From: Nilaparvata lugens
Taxonomy: Eukaryota > Arthropoda > Insecta > Hemiptera > Delphacidae
NCBI RefSeq assembly: GCF_014356525.2
Contig: NC_052505.1
Location: forward strand, 47,579,969-47,643,968
DNA length: 64,000 nucleotides
Reading direction: 5' to 3'
Under the pieces are notes generated by a model. That model saw nothing but the letters and a program-made list of their open reading frames with translations, was not told the origin of the DNA and searched no databases. The translations under genes were made by a program, and so were the position numbers. Below, piece after piece: positions 56,862-64,000 of the stretch (positions are counted from its first letter, which is position 1; each line of letters opens with the position of its first letter).

Positions 56862-57650
56862 TATAATAAGATATGCGGACGACACCATCGTGTTCGCTGA
56901 TAGCCCACAAGCACTACCACGACTTATCAACAAAATATAGAAAGAGTTGGTAAGGAATATGGATTGGACATGAACATAAAGAAGACCAAAATTATTATGA
57001 TTATCAACAAAAACAAGATTGACAACATCTTACTATTCATCAACGTTGAGCCAGTAGAGAGAGAGAGTAAACACACACCATGACCTGGGAACATGTATAA
57101 ACGAGAACTGGGATACAACTCAAATCACGAATTGCCAAAGCCACAGCCGACTTTAACAAAATGAGCAAACTCTTCAGAAGCCATGATCTTACTCTTGTAA
57201 AAAGTGAGACTTCTCAGATGTTACATCTTTTCTGTTTTCTTATACGGAGCAGAATCTTGGACACTCAATGAAAACATATCCAAGAGAATAGAAGTATTTG
57301 AAATGTGACTTTATCGAAGAATGCTGAGGATATCATGGACTGAACATGTCACTAATGAAGAGGTACTAAGAAGAATGAATAAACAAAGGGAAATTATGAA
57401 CACTGTCAAGATCCGAAAACTGCAATATCTGGGCCACATCATGAGGAACGACTCCAGGTACTTTTTACTCCAGACAATCGTCCAAGGAAAAATCGGTGGA
57501 AAAAGAGGTCCTGGAAGGAGAAGAATATCTTGGCTGCAGGAAGTGGACCGGAAAAACATCAGCTGAACTCTTCCGCATGTCTGTGAACAAAATTAGGCTT
57601 GCCATGCTGGTTGCCAAAATCCGTAACGGATAGGAGCACAAGAAGACCAT
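56862..57650 (+). pseudogene. Degenerate LINE reverse transcriptase, second half
   Basis: It opens IIRYADDTIVFADSPQALPR, which carries the RT catalytic DD. After several stops and frameshifts it has the C-terminal part RMLRISWTEHVTNEEVLRRM, LQYLGHIMRND and GKIGGKRGPGRRRISWLQEV. It continues directly from 50749-51003 once the family R copy is removed: the joined reading at the junction is V-E-Y-I-I-R-Y-A-D-D, in frame. Confidence 0.82.
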
Positions 57651-57659
57651 CAATAAAGC

Positions 57660-59300
57660 TAGGCAACTCCAATTTGTATAGAGTATTCTCTATTAAAAAT
57701 TATGCAAAAGTCATAATTTAATTCCCCATTCTAGGTTTTAATTTTCAAATATTTTGATTCCTCTAGTGTACTGACCTCTTCATAAACTGAAACTTGAATT
57801 TGAAATTGAATTGAATTCATTGCCAAAAAATCACGAATACATATTTTTGTAAATAATATCAATAAGAATTTTTTTCACATGTACATAAATATATATTTAT
57901 CATTGCGCATGACACAATAGAGTTAAATCGTTCTCAATAATTTAGTTTTTGGAAAATTGCCAATAAGATTACTCGACATACACATAAGAGAGACATACCG
58001 TACACTGAAACTGAAGTTCAGATCAGTAGGAAACGTACCGTAACCAGTTCTTTCCATTATATAGGTTATTGACTAGCAGTTGAATGGGAGTTCTCCCATC
58101 AACACAGAAGCGCTTACAAAACAGTGGCTTGATTTTTAATCAGTCGAATTAATTAGAAAGCCCTACAGGACAGCGATCAATAATGATGACTGCAAGTAGT
58201 TGACATGAATATAAACAGTAGAGTGGTGATACAACTTCTTGTAAAGGATCCGTATCTTTTTAAGATATCTTAGTGTTTACTGATCAAAGAGCCATATCTT
58301 TAAAGTATGATACTCTTAACTTATGATTACCCACTGGATAAAGATAATCATTATATTAACTAGTGACCCCCTAGGTTGGAGAACTCGCTCAAGAACTGTT
58401 GTATTGTAATCTTTGAAACTCGCAACTTTTAATTATACTGAGTTGGTGAAAATTATGGAAACAGCTAAGTTTTCCTTTTACAAGAATAATTTTACAGTAG
58501 ATTTCATTGGGGATATGAAATGAAAAATTACTCTGTCGCTTGTACATCTTTGTCCCTCATATGAATCCAAATCAAATTTAAAGGAGAAGGTGGTAATGTG
58601 GTACATTAATTTGATACACAGTTCCAAAAGAAAATGAATGACGAAAAACGCATTCTTCTCATGCACTTTCAATGTTATTTTTATATCCTGGAAAAGGACG
58701 GAGGAGTGAGTCAATTTTGTTACCCAACGAACTTGATCTATAAAAATGTTTGGAGAATACGTGTTCAAAATTTGAAGCTGATTGGTTAATTCACTCTAAA
58801 GTTTGTTATTGTAGAGCATAAAAACAGACTCGTTAAAGCTTGTTCAATTACTGTAGTCTCTATATTGACACTGAAAAGCACTTTTTTATTGAAGATTCAG
58901 TGGAACAGAGAATTATTAAATAGAAATACTAGATTTATGCTCAATCCTAAACTTATTCGTCGAGTGAGATAGTCCTAAACGTGCAGTCAAAGAACTTGCA
59001 TTGCAAGTGTATAATAAACCACGAAACTCACTTATACAATTTATATTATTTACAATGTTGTTTGAGTAATTGAAATCATTTGTCTGTTGTTCAGAAATCC
59101 CAGTCTCATCGAAAGTAAACAGTCTGCTGAAAGTTGAGACTCGCTTGATTGCGTCATTGTTTCACCGAATGAGAAGTTTTTCATCTAGTGAGAAAGTTCT
59201 AGACATTGAATTGTACAAACTTATTCCGGGGCCTACGGTAGCTAGAAAAGTTCGCTTCTTGCGCTGAAAAGCATTAATTTACACTGAACTAAGATCACAA
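57660..59300. other. Non-coding stretch upstream of histidine-rich gene's 3' end
   Basis: AT-rich. 58436-58520 resembles the left end of the mariner-like MITE at 9334 (gttggtgaaaattatggaaa). I see no gene. The first ~410 bp left of 59301 are probably the histidine-rich gene's 3' UTR (- strand AATAAA at 58890-58885). Confidence 0.5.
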
Positions 59301-60128
59301 TCATGAGAACACAATATTATCTTCGGATTTCTTGTTGATTTCGTTCACGTTTGATTTGGACAATGACTCCTTGGGTACATCGGAAACATTTTCAAAAACC
59401 TCATAGGATGGCTTTTCGTCGATATTGGAGACATCGACTGCCGGAGTATTGTCTTCATGGTGATCATCATTGTGATGCTCATCGCTATGATCTTCATGAC
59501 TATGATGATCTCCGTGACTACCGGTATGATGATCTTCGTGATGATGTTTGTCATGATGTTTGTCATGATGTTCCACACTGTGATCTTCATGGTGTTTATT
59601 ATGTTCCTTGTGATGTTCTCCACTCTGATCGTTATGGTGTTTATCATCATGACCTCCTTGGAGCTTATCATCATGTCCTTCATGATGCTTCTCGTCATGC
59701 TCCTTTTTATGGAGCTTGTCGCAGTCTATCATTTGGTGATGATGATGTGGCGGTGATTGATGATCACCGATGTGTCCATGGTAGATTACAGAGGTATGGA
59801 GACCCGATGCATGATTGTTCACCCCTTGTACAAGTCCATGGTGATCCAAATGTCCTTCAACATGATGTTCACTAGGAGCGGTGGGTTGCTTGTAGTATGG
59901 TTGGAGTGGATTGATCCGACAGCATATCACACCAGGTTGGCGGTCACTGTGGACTCTATGGAGCAGCTCGCCATTTGGCGGGTGGAGGTGGGGGTGGTGT
60001 ATGTCATAGTGATGATAGTGTGGCGCGTGCACGAGGTCGTTGCGTCTGTGAGTGTTATCTGTGTAGTAGTGGTGATGGTCGACTGTTCTTGTGTGCGGAT
60101 GGAGCAGGTGGCCGCTGATCAGTGCTCT
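59301..60128 (-). CDS. Histidine-rich protein exon 2
   Basis: 276 codons including TGA. It is open over its whole length, with histidine codons (CAT/CAC) in irregular HH, HxxHH and DHH patterns rather than an exact tandem array, so it is not just a microsatellite in translation. The first half (VDHHHYYTDNTHRRNDLVHA, GVICCRINPLQPYYKQPTAP) is of mixed composition and looks like real protein. A - strand AATAAA lies at 58890-58885. Confidence 0.78.
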   Translation of the reverse strand, partial: RALISGHLLHPHTRTVDHHHYYTDNTHRRNDLVHAPHYHHYDIHHPHLHPPNGELLHRVHSDRQPGVICCRINPLQPYYKQPTAPSEHHVEGHLDHHGLVQGVNNHASGLHTSVIYHGHIGDHQSPPHHHHQMIDCDKLHKKEHDEKHHEGHDDKLQGGHDDKHHNDQSGEHHKEHNKHHEDHSVEHHDKHHDKHHHEDHHTGSHGDHHSHEDHSDEHHNDDHHEDNTPAVDVSNIDEKPSYEVFENVSDVPKESLSKSNVNEINKKSEDNIVFS

Positions 60129-62917
60129 CTGAAAACAATACAACAAATCACTTGAAAAGTTATTCCTCCTACACCTTAAATCGTAGGCGTAAAGGTGCGT
60201 ACAGACTTATGCTCATGCAGACTTTACTTCCGCAAACGAACGTTACACGAGCAGTTCGAAAGATGATCACAGGTCGAGCAAGAACAGAACGCGAACAGAG
60301 CGTGAACAGAGCGCGAGCTTGGCAAGTTCCTAGGGCGAACTAACCAATAGCTGTGCATGAGCGGTTAACGTTTTCGTTGAATCAGTTACGATCTCTGTGT
60401 AAATAATATATACAATTAGAATATAAAATTATCAAAATTAATAATTGATTATAAAATTATCAAAATTTATAGATATACAATTTTTTCAACATTTTTAATA
60501 ATAGATAGGTACCCGCATATTAGCATTTAGAAGAAAGAAGCGGAACTCCCAATCATGCCTTTCACCTTTTGAAACATTGACAGATATTTTACCTTTCATA
60601 ATAAAACATTTGAATAAATGCGATAATAATAATATTTACTATCAAATTATTATATAAACATAATGTTTTATTAGACTATAGTGAGGTCCACGTTATAATG
60701 TCAGTGGAGATAGATAGGGGAACAACGTTGCCGATCCTCTGTTTTGTCAATGCCTTCTATGGAGGGTACTGATAACGGTTTATTAATGTAATATTAGTAA
60801 TGTAATTAGCCTACTGTTCAAAATAATCGATTATATTTTATCAAGCAGGAAATTATATTTTTCAATGATTTCATAATGATGTATTCTCTTAATCAAGATT
60901 GAATATTCTATTAATTGATTATATTTCTACATTGCTAAAAACAGATCTGGCAACAGAGCAAAACGAGAAAGAGATAGCGCTATCCGCTATTTGTTGAATG
61001 ATAGACAAGGGTAGCAATACAATTTCTAATCAAACACTGCCATTACAACGTCGTCCTCACTATACCCAGCAATCCTGGTAAATTTTTTTTTTGTCACCCG
61101 ATCAGCTGGGTTGAACCTTTCACATTTGTGAGGTTAGTTTTTTGCTGAAGTATATTGAAGTCAACAATAAGACAAGAGCACGATCATCTTGCGAACCTCT
61201 AGCAAACCTCCTGCGTAAAGTCTCGTGCAACGTTCATGATCGGAGCGTGTTCGTGGCGTGTATATCTGTACGCACCTTAACACAGCATTCCATCAATAAT
61301 TCTTTCTGTATTCTCTAAAACCTTATCAATTCGTCTGAAGATATTACACACAATGACTACCATGATTGGGAGCAAAACAAATACCTACATACTTCCGGTT
61401 TCACAAAAGTATATTATATTATTACCGTGATTTAATGTCGATTAAATGTGACAATAACCAATGTGAGAAGTTATTGACGAACTTGATCACAGTTGAATTC
61501 AATAATAAACAGATTACAGAATGGAATTGGTGAGATGTTGCAATTATTCAAATGCTGATGAATTGATGATATTATTATTAAACGAAAATCCAAAGTAAAT
61601 GCTGTAATTCACCAGGAAGACTTCTGCTACTGCAAATATTGACAACAGGGTGAACAGCTAGATGGAAATTCGATGAGCGCTACTATTCAAAATTTATTTG
61701 TCAGCCCGGGAATAAATAAATAATAGAAAATTCCCGGGCTGACAGATAATTTTTGAATAGTAGCGCTCATCGAATTTCCATCTAGCTGTTTACCCTGTTG
61801 TCAATATTTGCAGTAGCAGAAGTCTTCGGGGTGAATTACAGCATTTACTTTGGATTTTCCTTTAATAATAATATCATAAACAGATTAGATAATCGCCACA
61901 CTCTCGGCTTCCCCATTGGAAGGGTATTTGCTTGAGATCAGTGTAGCACTTGCAGGCAGTTGGGCCGACGAAATCAGGCCTACAGTGAAGAGCTGTTTAT
62001 AGTAGCAAGCGCGGTGTTGCTCTTGAGTATTAGTGAGATTCACTTTGAACTGTCAGAATTGGTGGAATAAGTGACATCGATGTTGATTGTAAGGAATACT
62101 GACAGTTTTAAGAGAGTCTCACTACATTGGTACCGGTAGCTTTTTCTTTAGGACTCATGAACTAATAAGGTATGTAACAGGCGATAACCAAAGAGTAGCG
62201 TAAACACTATTTGGAGAAAAAAATATGTTGACTGATCAATTAGTTGCAGATTTGAAGTAATTAATTATAGATTGCTGTCTGTAGACTTGATGAAACTTCT
62301 TATTCAATGAAATAAATTCACGATAATGACACATCATGGTAATATTGAACTCTTCCTCTTTGCAAAGCGTTTTTCTAATAAAACCATTTTGTAACTAACA
62401 AAAAATATAGATAACGTTATCAATGAAGATTTGTATGTAGTTCTCAAAGGTTTTGATCATTAGTGTGTACATTAGTATCGATCAATATGAATTTTGATGT
62501 ACAATAATAACATTAGCCTAATTCAGTTCAGATTGATAAGGAAAAAGGATGAGGTTCTGATGTAGAGAAAAAATTGTATCAAATTAAAAATATCATGGTA
62601 CGTATTTAGTAGATAATGCGTAACGGAAATCTCCTTTTCAATATTTCATACAGGATTATACTATATTATTACAAAATAATCGACTTCTTTCAAGATGATA
62701 ATAGTTAGATAATAGTGATCACAACTTATTATAATTTGATCTACGAAGAAGGAGGCGACCAGGATAATTCCATACAGTGAATTTATAGAAATCTGAAATA
62801 ATCCATGATTAAGAACCTGATAAGACTTGAACTTACCAACAAATCCCCAAACGGTCTCGACTCCGCCGATAAGAAGACAATTGTGGTGAATATTATCAGA
62901 GTTTTACAGTTTATCAT
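59301..62917 (-). CDS. Secreted histidine-rich protein (two coding exons)
   Basis: CDS is complement(join(59301..60128, 62837..62917)), 302 residues plus stop. Exon 1 reads MINCKTLIIFTTIVFLSAES then RPFGDLL, a typical signal peptide with likely cleavage after AES, and ends at a GTAAGT donor on a codon boundary. Exon 2 starts after ttttcag with RALISGHLLHPHTRTVDHHH. From residue ~150 to ~260 the protein is mostly His with Asp, Glu and Lys (HHDKHHDKHHHEDHHTGSHG is one stretch), and the end (DVSNIDEKPSYEVFENVSDV) is ordinary. Only three Cys remain after the signal. Such a sequence should bind zinc or copper and is intrinsically disordered. I do not recognise the family; a salivary, haemolymph or cuticle-associated metal-binding role is a guess. 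The first intron (2.7 kb) is full of MITEs. Confidence 0.75.
60190..61279. mobile_element. aaaggtgcgtacaga MITE, split by family M MITE
   Basis: The left end taaaggtgcgtacagactta (60190) is answered by gtatatctgtacgcacctta (ending 61279). Relative of 42201-42372. The interior is GC-richer with gagcgcgagc/gaacagagcg words. A family M MITE occupies 60679-61062. It lies in the histidine-rich gene's intron. Confidence 0.75.
60679..61062. mobile_element. Complete family M MITE with TA duplication
   Basis: The ends are inverted: TAGTGAGGTCCACGTTATAA and (right) cgtCGTCCTCACTA, flanked by TA at 60677-60678 and 61063-61064. 384 bp, the reference for the split copies around the LINE. Confidence 0.82.
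61566..61877. repeat. Near-perfect 312-bp palindrome
   Basis: Arms of about 147 bp with only a few mismatches meet around a short AT loop (taaataaataatagaaaa, near 61713-61730). Matched words include gtagcagaagtcttc, gacaacagggt, cgatgagcgctactattcaa and cagcccgggaa. The 12-bp direct repeat ataaacagatta lies at 61505-61516 and 61876-61887. Confidence 0.93.
61888..62836 (-). other. Histidine-rich gene intron, remainder
   Basis: AT-rich intron. I see no gene or clear repeat. Confidence 0.45.
62837..62917 (-). CDS. Histidine-rich protein exon 1 (signal peptide)
   Basis: 27 codons from ATG 62917 to the donor ttg/gtaagt. The hydrophobic core LIIFTTIVFLSA follows a Lys, as in signal peptides. A possible acceptor (tttttcag on the - strand) ends at 62927, so a non-coding 5' exon may lie further out, toward 63-64 kb. 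Confidence 0.7.
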
Positions 62918-62929
62918 TGTGGAAATCTG

Positions 62930-64000
62930 AAAAATAGAACATTTCTACTGTACTTGAAAACTATGGAAACTTCGGATCAATATTTTTATTTTAGTAAGAA
63001 AAATATGGTTTGAAAAACAAGGGTAAAAACTATAAAGTTATATACAAATATTATAAGATTACACTGCCAATGAACAAAATAAGAGGAAGCAAAAGGTGGT
63101 TTATGTAAGTGAAACATAATTATTTTGATATCTCCGTATAAAGTACGGTACAATACATAGTAAAGTCTTTGATTTAGAAAATCTACAGTATTTCTAATAC
63201 TATATTATTTTGTTAGTCCTTAATTTTAGTCAGTGTCAGTTTCAATGAGAAATATTACGTTTTTGCTAGGAAACTTGTAATTCTCAGGCTCAAGTTCTAG
63301 TCTAATGACTAGAGTGAGAGAAGTGTACAGGTTGCAGTGTTCCTTCTCTATTTAGACCTACAACTTGAATTGCAAATTCCTCAGAAACCACCGAGGGTTT
63401 CAGTGCCGCAAAAAATTTGTCATTCATACTAGTCTAGTTTGAACAAATGTTTCCCATGAAGTATGGCAGAGACAACATTTTCAGAATAATCCCTGAAACC
63501 TATTCAGCCAAGTCGAATAGAGAGAAAAATGAGAAAATGTGTTATTCTGTTTTTTGAGTTTTATGTTTTACTCTTGAAAAATCAGAAATCAAATATTCTG
63601 AGCAGACTAAGAGATTTGATCATGATTGGGGATGCTTGATTCATTGTATTATATCAAATAGTTTACTGTAGCCTATTGATAATGGATCATCGAATCTTGA
63701 ACATTAAATTATCTCTCATCATATCGATCCAGCAAACACAGTTTTGGAAATTGAATGGAATATACGTTTATTAAGTATTCTTATGAATTAGGAACTCAAT
63801 CTAGCTCTAATTGATGCTTCGCATTACATTATTATTTGTGCTTGATAATAATTAATAATAAATACATTTTCAACTTTACATTGTATATGACATACAGTTG
63901 TTCCTGTTGAATCATAATATTATACGATGATTTTGTTTTGATAAGTGTGTGATAGATTCTTTCAATAAGTTTATAGTAATATAATTCAACGCACATAATA
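62930..64000. other. Non-coding right end
   Basis: AT-rich sequence, probably the 5' flank or first intron of the histidine-rich gene. I see no coding exon or RNA gene. Confidence 0.45.

Noticed and set aside
57321..57566. Stand-alone 81-residue basic protein
   Set aside because: The sequence (RMLRISWTEHVTNEEVL, GHIMRND, GPGRRRISWL) is the C-terminal tail of the same degenerate LINE.
59351..60155. Open frames on the + strand opposite the histidine-rich exon
   Set aside because: They mirror CAT/CAC-rich codons as ATG/GTG-rich frames. Only the - strand has a signal peptide exon and matching splice sites.

Overview
The window looks like nuclear DNA from an insect. Five points support this: GT-AG introns of 1.6 to 7.9 kb, AT-rich non-coding DNA, two recognisable conserved animal genes split into many small exons, a Jockey-type LINE, and a dense population of hAT, mariner-like and Harbinger-like elements nested in one another. 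A hemipteran such as a planthopper is my best guess from the repeat style, but the sequence does not prove it. There is one 100-N assembly gap at 1202-1301.

Three host protein genes can be supported. (1) The 3' two thirds of MON1 (Rab7 GEF subunit) lies on the + strand in five exons from 6337 to 25029; its N-terminal exons are not found in 1-6336 and probably lie upstream of the window. (2) EIF3J (translation initiation factor 3 subunit J) lies on the - strand in seven exons from 35334 down to 25674 and gives a complete 276-residue protein. MON1 and EIF3J are tail to tail, with 644 bp between their stop codons. (3) A two-exon - strand gene (62917 down to 59301) encodes a 302-residue secreted, extremely histidine-rich protein of unknown role.

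Mobile DNA fills almost everything else. MON1 introns hold an hAT element with perfect 8-bp target duplications (6647-7402), a mariner-like MITE, a 2.8-kb foldback built from tandem repeats (11287-14070), and a nearly complete Jockey-superfamily LINE (about 17975-24125) carrying an FP-domain-like ORF1 and an endonuclease/RT ORF2 broken by one frameshift. Another hAT, with the ruined 3' end of its transposase, sits upstream at 4717-5691. EIF3J introns hold nested MITEs and a Harbinger-like MITE.

From 36 to 58 kb I find no host gene. This block is made of a family with constant ends (5' ttgaccgagcg, 3' hairpin then ctactag), called family R here, plus a second family (family S) that forms inverted clusters at 42.4-47.3 kb, a 2.9-kb foldback (38614-41470), and a degenerate LINE. 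That LINE is cut in two by a 5.9-kb family R copy whose internal octamer (TTTAAATG) has expanded to about 1.3 kb and is itself split by a 2.1-kb insert with a TATA box and a primer-binding-site-like motif. The intron of the histidine-rich gene holds nested MITEs and a near-perfect 312-bp palindrome.
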